DNA of 64,000 nt from Mycolicibacterium setense (GTDB lineage Bacteria; Actinomycetota; Actinomycetes; Mycobacteriales; Mycobacteriaceae). The notes under the pieces are model-generated. The model had not been told where the DNA came from and ran no database searches. It saw only the letters and a program-made list of their open reading frames with translations. The position numbers and the translations under genes were made by a program. The DNA is taken from positions 1 to 64,000 of the forward strand of contig NZ_JTJW01000010.1 of the NCBI RefSeq assembly GCF_000805385.1, in the 5' to 3' direction. Shown here piece by piece: positions 1-7,577 of this stretch (within the stretch, counting starts at the first letter, position 1; each line of letters starts with the position of its first letter).

Positions 1-188
1 AGCCGGTTGCGGTCCAGCGGAAACACACCATTGAGGAACGTATCCCACTGCTGAACGGTCAGAGTCCGGTCCTGACCATCGACCAGGCTCAGTTCATTGT
101 CCAGACCCGCATGAGAAGTGCCCGTGCTCGTAAAAAGCGCCGCAATGGTTGCCACCATCGCGACCAGCACCCGACTGAATGCCTTCAT
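1..188 (-). CDS. MspA-family porin, N-terminal part (runs off the left edge)
   Basis: This is the first 62 codons of an octameric outer-membrane (mycomembrane) porin of the MspA family, which lets small hydrophilic solutes through. The translation shows a signal peptide ending in T-S-H-A, then the mature start G-L-D-N-E-L-S-L-V-D-G-Q and the block T-V-Q-Q-W-D-T-F-L-N-G-V-F-P-L-D-R-N-R, which is essentially the M. smegmatis MspA/C/D N-terminus. A GGGAG Shine-Dalgarno sits 6 nt before the ATG at 188. The rest of the gene lies outside the window. The position next to the mprA-pepD-moaB2 block suggests an mspC-like paralog, but that assignment is inference. Confidence 0.93.
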   Translation of the reverse strand, partial: MKAFSRVLVAMVATIAALFTSTGTSHAGLDNELSLVDGQDRTLTVQQWDTFLNGVFPLDRNR

Positions 189-573
189 GTTCTCCCTAGC
201 TATATCGCCGGTAGCCCGAAGGCTCACCGTTTGTGGTCGGCGTCCCGGCCCCCGCAGACCGTATCGCCCCGCAAGACCCACATGTGACGCGGATTAGAAA
301 CCCCACACGTTGCTCTTACGTAATGCTCATCGTTGACACGAGGAACATAACGGGAGCCCACTGGGGCGGCAACGCAAGCACATATCGGCGGGGCTGCATA
401 CGATCGCTCGATCAAAATTTGCTGGAAACCGGCTGGGAGTTTGGGTACCACGCCACGACGCTGCGATTTGAGTCACGCGGCAATGCTGTGACGTCGTTCG
501 CCTCGATAACAAACTGAGGTCAGGACCACACCGCAGGCCACACCTTTCCGGGCCTTACAGGCCATTCACCTAT
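189..573. other. 385-bp gene-free stretch upstream of the porin
   Basis: No convincing gene lies here; ORFs in it have no ribosome binding site and no recognisable protein. It must hold the promoter and leader of the porin gene to its left. Porin genes of this family are known to have long leaders. A short GGCCT-GTA-AGGCC hairpin at 551-563 follows the stop codon of the small gene at 574-732. Confidence 0.5.
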
Positions 574-732
574 TCATTGGTGGTGCGGCGGAATGTTGTT
601 CCTCAACCAGCTGTCGCGGTCGGCATCGTCGTCCGGCGAAGCGGTGTCGCGTTCGTCCGGGGCGATGTCCGGGAGGGCGTCCCCGAAAATCTTGTTAACT
701 GCGTGGCGGGACATTTTGTTCGCTTCAGCCAT
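574..732 (-). CDS. 52-aa acidic small protein, function unknown
   Basis: A short ORF with ATG at 732, an AAGGGA ribosome site 8 nt upstream and a recognisable promoter (-35 TTAACG, -10 TAGGAT). The product begins M-A-E-A-N-K-M-S-R-H-A-V-N-K-I-F-G-D and is rich in Asp in its second half (A-S-P-D-D-D-A-D-R-D-S-W), ending P-P-H-H-Q. There is no signal peptide, membrane segment or cysteine. I do not recognise a family. Support for a real gene is the promoter, the Shine-Dalgarno and a well-placed CRP-like site; no homology was tested. Confidence 0.6.
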   Translation of the reverse strand: MAEANKMSRHAVNKIFGDALPDIAPDERDTASPDDDADRDSWLRNNIPPHHQ

Positions 733-744
733 CGTCCATTCCCT

Positions 745-762
745 TTGTGACGAAGATCACAA
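745..762. promoter_or_regulatory. CRP-type palindrome (TGTGA-N6-TCACA)
   Basis: TTGTGACGAAGATCACAA is a perfect TGTGA-N6-TCACA palindrome with one extra paired base on each side, the consensus of mycobacterial cAMP receptor proteins. It lies 13 bp before the ATG of the 52-aa gene and covers the expected transcription start of the promoter at 766-794, a position that would normally repress. Confidence 0.65.
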
Positions 763-765
763 CTC

Positions 766-794
766 ATCCTAGTCGGCGCTACAACTACCGTTAA
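766..794 (-). promoter_or_regulatory. Sigma70-type promoter for the 52-aa gene
   Basis: On the minus strand -35 TTAACG (789-794) and -10 TAGGAT (766-771) are separated by exactly 17 bp. The predicted start falls near 759, inside the CRP-like palindrome. Confidence 0.5.
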
Positions 795-841
795 CCTGCT
801 CTTAACCAGCAGCGTCGCTCGTTGTGGCGCCCGTCTGAAAC

Positions 842-872
842 AAGAAACGGCGGCCGTTGGCCGCCGTTTCTT
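842..872 (-). terminator. Terminator after moaB2
   Basis: A perfect 14-bp stem (AAGAAACGGCGGCC and its complement) with a 3-nt loop lies 7 bp past the moaB2 stop codon. Confidence 0.85.
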
Positions 873-878
873 TGTTCG

Positions 879-1457
879 TCAGATCTCCAAACTTGATAGC
901 TGGCCTATGACCTGGGCGGCCAGTGGCCCGAGGGTCGCCATACCGTCGCGGACCGCGGCGCGGGACCCGGCGATGTTCACCACCAACGTGCTGCCGGAGA
1001 CGCCGCACAGGCCGCGGGAGAGCCCCGCATCCGGGATCCCGGCCGAAAGCCCCGATGCCCGCAGCGCTTCGGCGATACCGAGCAGCTCGCGGTCGAGGAT
1101 GTCGAGAGTGGCCTCCGGCGTCACATCGCGCGGCGTCACCCCCGTCCCGCCCACCGACACCACCAGATCGACGCCGCCGATCACTGCGGTGTTCAACGCG
1201 TTACGGATCTCGACCTCGTCAGCGGCCACGACCACGACTCCGTCGACGACGAAACCGGCCTCGCCCAACAATTCCGTGACCAACGGACCGCTGTGGTCTT
1301 CCTCGCCATGTGCGGTGCGATCGTCCACCACGACGACGAGCGCCCGGCCCACCAACTCCCCTGGTTGTTCCATGCCTGCAACCGTATATCCGGCGGCAGA
1401 CAACGGTGTAGCCAGACGGAGAGTGGGGATCCTGTCGGGCCCGGTCACCGTGCTCAC
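879..1457 (-). CDS. moaB2: Molybdopterin-binding MoaB/Mog-domain protein
   Basis: MoaB/MogA-type protein that binds or adenylates molybdopterin during molybdenum cofactor synthesis in the cytoplasm. The MPT-binding signature V-V-S-V-G-G-T-G-V-T-P-R-D-V-T-P-E-A is intact, and the second motif G-V-S-G-S-T-L-V-V-N follows near the C-terminus. The GTG at 1457 overlaps the pepD stop codon (GTGA), which argues for translational coupling, but a later ATG at 1373 (M-E-Q-P-G-E-L-V-G) is an alternative start and gives a more typical 164-aa domain. It is the last gene of the mprA-mprB-pepD operon and is followed by a strong terminator. Its tie to envelope stress genes is conserved in mycobacteria but unexplained. 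Confidence 0.92.
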   Translation of the reverse strand: MSTVTGPDRIPTLRLATPLSAAGYTVAGMEQPGELVGRALVVVVDDRTAHGEEDHSGPLVTELLGEAGFVVDGVVVVAADEVEIRNALNTAVIGGVDLVVSVGGTGVTPRDVTPEATLDILDRELLGIAEALRASGLSAGIPDAGLSRGLCGVSGSTLVVNIAGSRAAVRDGMATLGPLAAQVIGQLSSLEI

Positions 1458-2860
1458 TGCTCGGCCCTGCCCAGAGTCACCTCGACGGTCTGCGGCTTGC
1501 CGCCCTGGTCAAGGAAGGTCAACGTGACCTTGTCACCAGGAGCCTTCGACCGCACCGCCGCCACCAGCGCGTCGGCGCTGCCTATCACCCGGTCGTCGAC
1601 CTTGGTGACCACCACGCCGCTGGGCAGACCGGCCGCCGCTGCGGCCCCGCCGTTGGTGACCTCGACGATCTTGGCGCCGTCACTGGTCTTGTCATTGGCC
1701 ACCTGCACGCCCAGCGAGGCATGGGAGGCCGTGCCGTTCTGGATCAGCTCGTCGGCGATGCGCTTGGCCTGGTCCACCGGGATCGCGAAGCCCAGTCCGA
1801 TCGAGCCGCTCTGCGCCTGAGCCGAATCCCCGCCCATGGTGGCGATCGCCGAGTTGATCCCGACCAGTTCGCCGTTCATGTTGACCAGCGCCCCGCCGGA
1901 GTTGCCGGGGTTGATCGCGGCGTCGGTCTGGATGGCGTCGAGCACGGTGTTCTGGTTGCGGGTGTCGCCGCCGGCGGCGACCGGACGGTTCAACGCGCTG
2001 ATGATGCCGGTGGTGACGGTGCCCTCCAGCCCCAGTGGCGACCCGATCGCGACGACATCCTGGCCCACCCGCAGGTTGGCCGACGAGCCAAGGCTGATGG
2101 GGGTGAGACCTGAGACGTCCTGCGCCCGCACGACGGCGATGTCACTGCTGGGATCGGTGCCGACGACGGTGAACGGCTTGGTGGTTCCGTCGGAGAACGT
2201 CACTTTGGTCTGGGCGCCGGTCGGGGCGGCCCCGCCGGGGATCGGCGCCGGCCCGGGCCCGCCCGGCTTGGCGGCCTGCACGACGTGGTTGTTGGTCAGG
2301 ATGAGGCCGTCGGCGGTGAGGATGATGCCCGACCCCTCCTCCGAAGCGCGGCCGAGATCGGTCTCGAGCTTGACCACACTCGGCACCACCTTGGCCGCCA
2401 CCTGCTCCACCGAGCCGGGGGGCAATGCGGCGGCAGGGACGGTCGGCGCGGCGCCGAAGCCCTGGGTGCCCAGGCGCGGGTGGTCGTCGTGCACGACCGT
2501 CGCGACACCGCCGCCGATGCCCGCCGACACCACGGCCACGGCGAGCGCGCCGGCGGCCAAGCCTGCTCTGGAGCGCTTCTTGGCCGGGACGGGCTGCGGG
2601 CTGGCCGGAATCCGGTACGGGTCATACGGCGCGCGGTACGCCTGCTGCTGGGTCTGATGCTGCTGCGTCTGGTGCGTCTGCGTCTGGTGCTGCTGGGTCT
2701 GGTGTGTCGAGTGCTGCTGAGTCTGCTGCGGCTGCTGACGTGCGTAGCGCCAGTCGTATGGCTGTTGCTGGTATGGATCAGGACGCGCACCGGCGTATCC
2801 GGGGGCAACGCCGCCGGGATGCTGCTCCGGCTGCTGGGGGTACCTCGGGTGGTTCGTCAT
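1454..2860 (-). CDS. pepD: HtrA-like membrane-anchored serine protease PepD
   Basis: DegP/HtrA-type protease/chaperone that handles misfolded exported proteins and feeds back on MprAB/SigE stress signalling. Order: a cytoplasmic Gln/Pro/His/Thr-rich tail (1-98), one membrane segment (about 99-122), a trypsin-like domain with the triad His192 (T-N-N-H-V-V), Asp240 (S-S-D-I-A-V-V) and Ser321 (G-N-S-G-G-A), and a C-terminal PDZ domain (about 375-468). The tail holds a degenerate Q-H-Q-T/Q-T-H run at 44-73. ATG at 2860. An MprA-box-like direct repeat lies 131 bp upstream, so it probably has its own MprA-controlled promoter in addition to read-through from mprB. Confidence 0.96.
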   Translation of the reverse strand: MTNHPRYPQQPEQHPGGVAPGYAGARPDPYQQQPYDWRYARQQPQQTQQHSTHQTQQHQTQTHQTQQHQTQQQAYRAPYDPYRIPASPQPVPAKKRSRAGLAAGALAVAVVSAGIGGGVATVVHDDHPRLGTQGFGAAPTVPAAALPPGSVEQVAAKVVPSVVKLETDLGRASEEGSGIILTADGLILTNNHVVQAAKPGGPGPAPIPGGAAPTGAQTKVTFSDGTTKPFTVVGTDPSSDIAVVRAQDVSGLTPISLGSSANLRVGQDVVAIGSPLGLEGTVTTGIISALNRPVAAGGDTRNQNTVLDAIQTDAAINPGNSGGALVNMNGELVGINSAIATMGGDSAQAQSGSIGLGFAIPVDQAKRIADELIQNGTASHASLGVQVANDKTSDGAKIVEVTNGGAAAAAGLPSGVVVTKVDDRVIGSADALVAAVRSKAPGDKVTLTFLDQGGKPQTVEVTLGRAEQ

Positions 2861-2991
2861 TGTGCTGCGTGCTCTTCTCTTGTAAAAGGTCCGCCGGCCG
2901 CTGACGCCGGCCCGGTCCGACCCGTTTGTCCAACCCTCGTATCTCTCACTCCGTCAAACGAAGCTGTGCTCACTCAGGTTGCCCAGATGGG

Positions 2992-3010
2992 CTGAGAATC
3001 CACTTAGAGA
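2992..3010 (-). promoter_or_regulatory. MprA-box-like direct repeat upstream of pepD
   Basis: On the coding strand TCTCTAAGTGGATTCTCAG contains CTCTAAG and TTCTCAG starting 11 bp apart. This matches the known MprA site layout (two loosely conserved 8-bp direct repeats in 19 bp). It lies in the mprB-pepD gap. Confidence 0.7.
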
Positions 3011-3054
3011 TTTCCGATCCATCCATGACTGGTCCCCCGACCGATTTAACTGTC

Positions 3055-4578
3055 TCACCTTTTCTCCGCGCCGACAGCGTGCCCATTGCCCATCTGAGGC
3101 ATATGTGCCGCATCGCCATTGGGTATCGGCTGCCCAGGCAACACCATGTGGAACGACGCCCCCGGCGGTGTGCCCCCCGGCACGGTCTCGTCAATCCGCA
3201 GTGCGCCACCGTGTTTGAGCACCACCTGCTGGACGATAGCCAATCCGAGGCCGGATCCCGGCATCGCCCTCGCGGCATCCGAGCGGTAGAAGCGCTCGAA
3301 CACCAACCCGCGTTCGTGCGGCGGGATGCCTGGCCCGTGGTCCGACACCACCAGTTCGGCATGTGTCGGGTCGATCTGATGCAACCGCACGCCAACCTGT
3401 CCCCCGGCCGGACTCCACTTGGCCGCGTTGTCGAGCAGGTTGAGCACGGCACGGCCCAGCCCGGGCGCGTCGCCGAACACCTGCCAGCCATCGACATCGA
3501 CATCGAATTCGATGTCGTTGCGGCGGCGTCGGACCCGTTCGAGGCTGCGGTCGACGACCTCGGACATGTCGACGGGCTCCGGCGTGATGCCGCCGGCGTC
3601 GTCGCGGGTGAGGTCGACGAGGTCGCCGACCAGAGTGGAGAGCTCTTCGATCTGGGCGATCACATCCTGCTGCAGCCCGATCATCTCGTCCTTGGGCAGC
3701 GGCGGCGCCCCGGGCGCCTGTGAGGCCATCAGCAGTTCGACGTTGGTGCGCAGCGAGGTCAGCGGCGTTCGAAGCTCGTGCCCGGCGTCCGAGACCAGCC
3801 TGGACTGTCGTTCCCTCGATTCGGCCAGCGCCCGGAGCATCATGTTGAACGCCTCGGTGAGCCGGGCCAGCTCGTCGCTGCCGATCACCGGGATGGGCCG
3901 CAGGTCGTCGGTGCGGGCCACCCGCTCGGCGGCCTCGGTGAGTCTGCCCACCGGTCTGAGCCCGGCCCGGGCCACCGCACCACCGGCCATGGCGGCCACC
4001 GCCACTCCGACGCCGCCGACGATGAGCAGCACCGTGCCCAGCCGTCTGAGCACTTGGACAGTGGGTGCCAGGCTCTTGGAGATCAGTAGCGAGCTGCCGT
4101 TGGCCAGGTGCACCGCGAGCACCCGCTGGTGGTTGGCGGTGCGCAGCGACATCAGTAGCTCGCCGGAGATGACGTCTTTCTCGGGCTTGCCCAATGGCAG
4201 CATCTGGCCCTGCTGGTTGGCCGTGTAGATGGATCGGCCCGGGATCACCAGCATCGCGTTGACGTCGGAGTAGGCCGTGCCCTCGATCGCCTTGCCGGGG
4301 TCGGCGGCCAGCGATCCGCTCTCGATGAGCAGCCGGGCGCGACTGTGCAGCTGGTTGTCGAGATCGTCGTACAGCGCGCGTGAGACGACGGCGTAGACGG
4401 CGACGGCCATCAGGACCACCACCATGGCCACCATCGACATCGCGAGCATCATCACGCGCCAGCGCAATGACAGCGAGCTGGTGTTGCGGAGGTTGGTGGC
4501 GGTTCGCCACGTGTTCACGACGGCGGGCCGTTCAGGGTTCGCGTCGGTGGGCCGTCCAGGGTTCGGGGTGAGCGCCAT
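3055..4578 (-). CDS. mprB: Sensor histidine kinase MprB
   Basis: Membrane histidine kinase of the MprAB envelope-stress system; it phosphorylates MprA. From Met1 at 4578: cytoplasmic N-terminus, membrane segment about 42-66, an extracytoplasmic sensor loop 67-179, second membrane segment about 180-203, HAMP 205-258, H-box S-D-A-G-H-E-L-R-T-P with His267, N-box L-N-L-L-D-N-A-A-K-W and glycine boxes (D-H-G-P-G-I, G-S-G-L-G-L). ATG at 4578 follows the mprA stop by only 4 nt; the TTG at 4581 is less likely. 507 aa, normal for the family. Co-transcribed with mprA upstream. Confidence 0.96.
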   Translation of the reverse strand: MALTPNPGRPTDANPERPAVVNTWRTATNLRNTSSLSLRWRVMMLAMSMVAMVVVLMAVAVYAVVSRALYDDLDNQLHSRARLLIESGSLAADPGKAIEGTAYSDVNAMLVIPGRSIYTANQQGQMLPLGKPEKDVISGELLMSLRTANHQRVLAVHLANGSSLLISKSLAPTVQVLRRLGTVLLIVGGVGVAVAAMAGGAVARAGLRPVGRLTEAAERVARTDDLRPIPVIGSDELARLTEAFNMMLRALAESRERQSRLVSDAGHELRTPLTSLRTNVELLMASQAPGAPPLPKDEMIGLQQDVIAQIEELSTLVGDLVDLTRDDAGGITPEPVDMSEVVDRSLERVRRRRNDIEFDVDVDGWQVFGDAPGLGRAVLNLLDNAAKWSPAGGQVGVRLHQIDPTHAELVVSDHGPGIPPHERGLVFERFYRSDAARAMPGSGLGLAIVQQVVLKHGGALRIDETVPGGTPPGASFHMVLPGQPIPNGDAAHMPQMGNGHAVGAEKR

Positions 4579-4582
4579 CAAA

Positions 4583-5269
4583 TCAGGGGGGCGTTTCGCG
4601 CAGCACGTAACCGACGCCGCGCACGGTATGGATCAACCGAGGCTCGCCTTCGGCCTCGGTCTTGCGGCGCAGGTAGCCGATGTACACCTCGAGGGCGTTG
4701 CCGGAGGTGGGGAAATCGAAACCCCACACCTCTTCGAGGATGCGGCTACGGGTCAGCACCCGCCGCGGGTTGGCGATGAGCATTTCCAGTAGCGAGAACT
4801 CGGTGCGGGTCAGGCTGATCTGACGCTCACCGCGGGTCACCTCGCGGGTCACCGGGTCCAGCGTCAGGTCCGAGAAAGACATCTTCTGGGAATCGGTGCC
4901 GTCGTCGTTGACGGTCCGGCGCAGCAACGCCCGCATCCGGGCCAGCAGCTCCTCGAGCGCAAACGGTTTGGGCAGGTAGTCATCCGCTCCGGCGTCCAGC
5001 CCGGCGACCCGCTCGGAGACCGAGTCGCGGGCCGTCAGGACCAGGATCGGCAGATCGTCACCGGTGCTGCGTAGCTGCCGGCACACCTCCAGGCCGTCCA
5101 GCCGCGGCATCATCACATCAAGAACCACAGCGTCAGGCCGGTCATTGGAAATCGCTTCGAGTGCTTCGACCCCATCTTGGGCGAGCTCGACCGAATAACC
5201 ATTGAATGAAAGCGACCGGCGCAGGGATTCGCGCACAGCGCGATCGTCGTCAACGACAAGTATGCGCAC
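4583..5269 (-). CDS. mprA: Response regulator MprA
   Basis: OmpR/PhoB-class DNA-binding response regulator that controls pepD, sigE and its own operon under envelope stress. The receiver has the acidic pocket D-D-D (7-9), phospho-acceptor Asp51 (V-V-L-D-V-M-M-P) and Lys in D-Y-L-P-K-P-F; the winged-helix DNA-binding domain ends V-R-G-V-G-Y-V-L-R. GTG at 5269 (V-R-I-L-V-V-D-D-D) is chosen because it gives 228 aa, close to the usual 230; the upstream open frame has unrelated low-quality sequence. An MprA-box-like repeat lies 23 bp upstream, consistent with autoregulation. Confidence 0.96.
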   Translation of the reverse strand: MRILVVDDDRAVRESLRRSLSFNGYSVELAQDGVEALEAISNDRPDAVVLDVMMPRLDGLEVCRQLRSTGDDLPILVLTARDSVSERVAGLDAGADDYLPKPFALEELLARMRALLRRTVNDDGTDSQKMSFSDLTLDPVTREVTRGERQISLTRTEFSLLEMLIANPRRVLTRSRILEEVWGFDFPTSGNALEVYIGYLRRKTEAEGEPRLIHTVRGVGYVLRETPP

Positions 5270-5291
5270 ACGCCCAGTTTCAACCCGCTGT

Positions 5292-5309
5292 CTGAGAGAG
5301 GGCTGAGAG
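5292..5309 (-). promoter_or_regulatory. MprA-box direct repeat upstream of mprA
   Basis: On the coding strand CTCTCAGCCCTCTCTCAG has two identical CTCTCAG units starting 11 bp apart, the best copy in the window. Expected site of MprA autoregulation. Confidence 0.8.
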
Positions 5310-5364
5310 GCGCGCCGCAAATTCACCGAGGGTTTTGCGGGGCTCAAATGACCCTGAGCACGAC

Positions 5365-5396
5365 AAAAAGCGCTATCACGAGTGATAGCGCTTTTT
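5365..5396 (-). terminator. Terminator after rpmF
   Basis: Perfect 15-bp inverted repeat AAAAAGCGCTATCAC / GTGATAGCGCTTTTT with a 2-nt centre, 19 bp past the rpmF stop. The A/T ends make it a canonical hairpin plus U-tract; it separates rpmF from the mprA promoter. Confidence 0.9.
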
Positions 5397-5415
5397 GAAG
5401 AAGTGTCCTGGGGGT

Positions 5416-5589
5416 CTAGCGCTTGTCGAGGTCGACAAGGCCCAGACGGGCGGCCTTGAGCAGACGGCGCGGCACCTTGTGCTGCTGACCGGCGACATTG
5501 ACGCCGACGAGACCGGTGGCCTCGGCCTTCCACTGCGCGCGCCGGCTACGGGTGTTCGCGCGCGACATTCTGCGCTTGGGCACAGCCAT
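5416..5589 (-). CDS. rpmF: 50S ribosomal protein L32
   Basis: Small basic protein of the large ribosomal subunit. The 57-aa product begins M-A-V-P-K-R-R-M-S-R-A-N-T-R-S-R-R and ends L-G-L-V-D-L-D-K-R, with the R-R-A-Q-W-K and H-K-V-P-R-R-L-L-K blocks typical of actinobacterial L32. It has no zinc-binding cysteines, so it is the C-minus type that does not need zinc. Start at the ATG in front of A-V-P-K; an AAGGAG Shine-Dalgarno precedes it. Single-gene unit with its own terminator. Confidence 0.96.
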   Translation of the reverse strand: MAVPKRRMSRANTRSRRAQWKAEATGLVGVNVAGQQHKVPRRLLKAARLGLVDLDKR

Positions 5590-5786
5590 GACGTGCATCT
5601 CCTTGCTTTGGGGGTTGCCGCGCGCATCGCAGCGGCAGACGACTGCCCTACAGAGTAGCGGTTGACCTGCGTCGGCTCCAAAACGGTCCGGCCCGGGGTT
5701 ACAAAACGCCGCCTGATTCTGTCCCTGGATGCAATCTGGTTGCGTGGCCGGGGTCACCCCTTGACGTGGGACCGGCGGTACCCGCT

Positions 5787-5802
5787 AACCTACCGGTTGG
5801 TT
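5787..5802. promoter_or_regulatory. Palindromic operator candidate before the AtuA-like operon
   Basis: AACCTACCGGTTGGTT is symmetric apart from one base pair (AACC-x-ACCGGT-x-GGTT). It overlaps TAACCT (5786-5791), a possible -10 that lies 19 bp after TTGACG at 5761-5766. The layout fits repression by a TetR-type regulator; no such gene is adjacent. Confidence 0.5.
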
Positions 5803-5834
5803 GGGTGTCCCTTACGGCGTTGACGGGAGTACGT

Positions 5835-7577
5835 GTGCCACCAGTAGTACGGATCGGCAACTGTTCGGGTTTCTACGGTGACCGGCTCTCCGCGATGCAC
5901 GACATGCTCGCCGGTGGCGAACTGGATTATCTGACCGGGGATTATCTCGCCGAACTGACCATGCTGATTCTGGCCCGCGACCGGGCCGAGAACCCCGACC
6001 GCGGTTACGCCAAGACCTTTCTGATCCAGCTTGAGCAGTCACTCGGGCTGGCACGGGAGAAGGGCGTGAAGATCGTGGCCAACGCCGGCGGGCTGAACCC
6101 CGCGGGCCTGGCCGCCGCAGTGCGGGCCCTGGCGGAGCGCCTCGGTCTCGACGTCAACGTCGCCCATGTCGAGGGTGACGATCTGGTAGCCCGGGCTTCC
6201 GAGCTCGGCTTGGGATCTCCACCGGCGGGCAGGAGCGAAGCGACCGGGGGATCAATTCTGGCGGCCAACGCCTATCTGGGCGCGTGGGGCATCGTCGACT
6301 GCCTGAATTCGGGTGCCGACGTTGTCGTCACCGGCCGCGTGACGGACGCTTCGGTGATCGTCGGTCCCGCGGCGGCGCACTTCGGCTGGTCGCGCACCGA
6401 CTACGACGCACTGGCCGGCGCCGTGGCCGCCGGTCACGTGATCGAGTGCGGCACGCAGGCCACCGGCGGCAACTACTCATTCTTCGCGGAGGTCCCGGAC
6501 CTGGCCCGACCCGGCTTCCCGATCGCAGAGATCTCCGCAGACGGCTCCTCGGTGATCACCAAACACCAGGGCACGGGCGGGCAGGTCAGTGTCGGCACCG
6601 TCACCGCACAACTGCTGTATGAGATCACCGGTGCCAGGTATGCCAATCCCGATGTGACGCTGCGGGTGGACTCGCTGCGGTTGTCCCAGGACGGTCCCGA
6701 TGGCACAGACCGGGTTCGGATATCCAACGTGACGGGCGAGGCCCCGCCGCCGACACTGAAGGTGTCGTGCAACAGCATCGGCGGGTTCCGCAACGCCGCG
6801 ACCTTCGTGTTGACGGGTCTCGACATCGAGGCCAAGGCCGAGCTGGTGCGCAGCCAGCTGGAGGCCGGCCTGAAAGTCCGCCCGGCCGAACTGGATTGGA
6901 CGCTGGCCCGCACCGACCATCCCGATGCCGAAACTGAGGAGACCGCCAGTGCGCTGCTGCACTGTGTGGTCCGCGATCCCGATCCCAACGTCGTCGGACG
7001 CCAATTCTCTTCGGCGGGTGTGGAACTCGCCCTGGCCAGCTATCCGGGCTTCACCACCACCGCACCGCCGGGGGACGGTCAGGTCTACGGCGTGTTCGTA
7101 CCCGGCTACGTCGACGCCACCGAAGTGCCACACGTCGCGGTGCACGCCGACGGCACCCGGATCGACATCTCCCCCGCCACCGATACCCTGGAACTGTCAC
7201 CGGTTTCCGATCCGGACCTGCCCGAGCCACTTCCTGCGGGGCCCACTCGCCGGGCACCGTTGGGCACCATCGCCGGCGCCCGCAGCGGCGACAAGGGCGG
7301 CTCGGCCAATGTCGGGGTGTGGGTGCGTGACGACGAGCAGTGGCGCTGGCTGGCCCACACGCTGACCGTCGACAAGCTTCGTGAATTACTGCCCGAGGCA
7401 GCCGATCTGCCGGTCACCCGGCACCTGCTGCCGAACCTGCGGGCCGTCAACTTTGTGATCGAAGGCATTCTCGGCCAGGGCGTCGCGTATCAAGCCCGTT
7501 TCGATCCGCAGGCCAAGGGGCTGGGCGAATGGTTGCGCAGCCGTCATCTCGACATCCCGGAGGAACTTGTCAAGTGA
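5835..7577 (+). CDS. AtuA-like (DUF1446) acyclic terpene utilisation family protein
   Basis: A 580-aa protein of the AtuA/DUF1446 family, found with acyl-CoA carboxylase clusters for acyclic terpenes or branched acyl-CoAs; its chemistry is unknown. The N-terminal domain begins R-I-G-N-C-S-G-F-Y-G-D-R and carries V-V-T-G-R-V-T-D-A-S; the small C-terminal domain has the G-A-R-S-G-D-K-G-G-S-A-N signature of the AtuA-like ferredoxin fold. GTG at 5835 is preceded by GGGAG at 5 nt, so the longer upstream frame is not used. First gene of an operon whose stop overlaps the fadE13 start. From memory it corresponds to M. tuberculosis Rv0976c. Confidence 0.9.
   Translation: MPPVVRIGNCSGFYGDRLSAMHDMLAGGELDYLTGDYLAELTMLILARDRAENPDRGYAKTFLIQLEQSLGLAREKGVKIVANAGGLNPAGLAAAVRALAERLGLDVNVAHVEGDDLVARASELGLGSPPAGRSEATGGSILAANAYLGAWGIVDCLNSGADVVVTGRVTDASVIVGPAAAHFGWSRTDYDALAGAVAAGHVIECGTQATGGNYSFFAEVPDLARPGFPIAEISADGSSVITKHQGTGGQVSVGTVTAQLLYEITGARYANPDVTLRVDSLRLSQDGPDGTDRVRISNVTGEAPPPTLKVSCNSIGGFRNAATFVLTGLDIEAKAELVRSQLEAGLKVRPAELDWTLARTDHPDAETEETASALLHCVVRDPDPNVVGRQFSSAGVELALASYPGFTTTAPPGDGQVYGVFVPGYVDATEVPHVAVHADGTRIDISPATDTLELSPVSDPDLPEPLPAGPTRRAPLGTIAGARSGDKGGSANVGVWVRDDEQWRWLAHTLTVDKLRELLPEAADLPVTRHLLPNLRAVNFVIEGILGQGVAYQARFDPQAKGLGEWLRSRHLDIPEELVK

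Noticed and set aside
233..517. Plus-strand ORF of 94 aa beside the porin gene
   Set aside because: No ribosome site, no codon bias typical of the genome, and it lies in the likely porin leader; probably chance.
907..1527. Long ORFs antisense to moaB2 and pepD
   Set aside because: High-GC shadow frames with Pro/Arg/Ser-rich translations and no family resemblance.
2640..2740. Short tandem repeats near the pepD N-terminus
   Set aside because: They are the codons of the Gln/His/Thr-rich tail, not an independent repeat.
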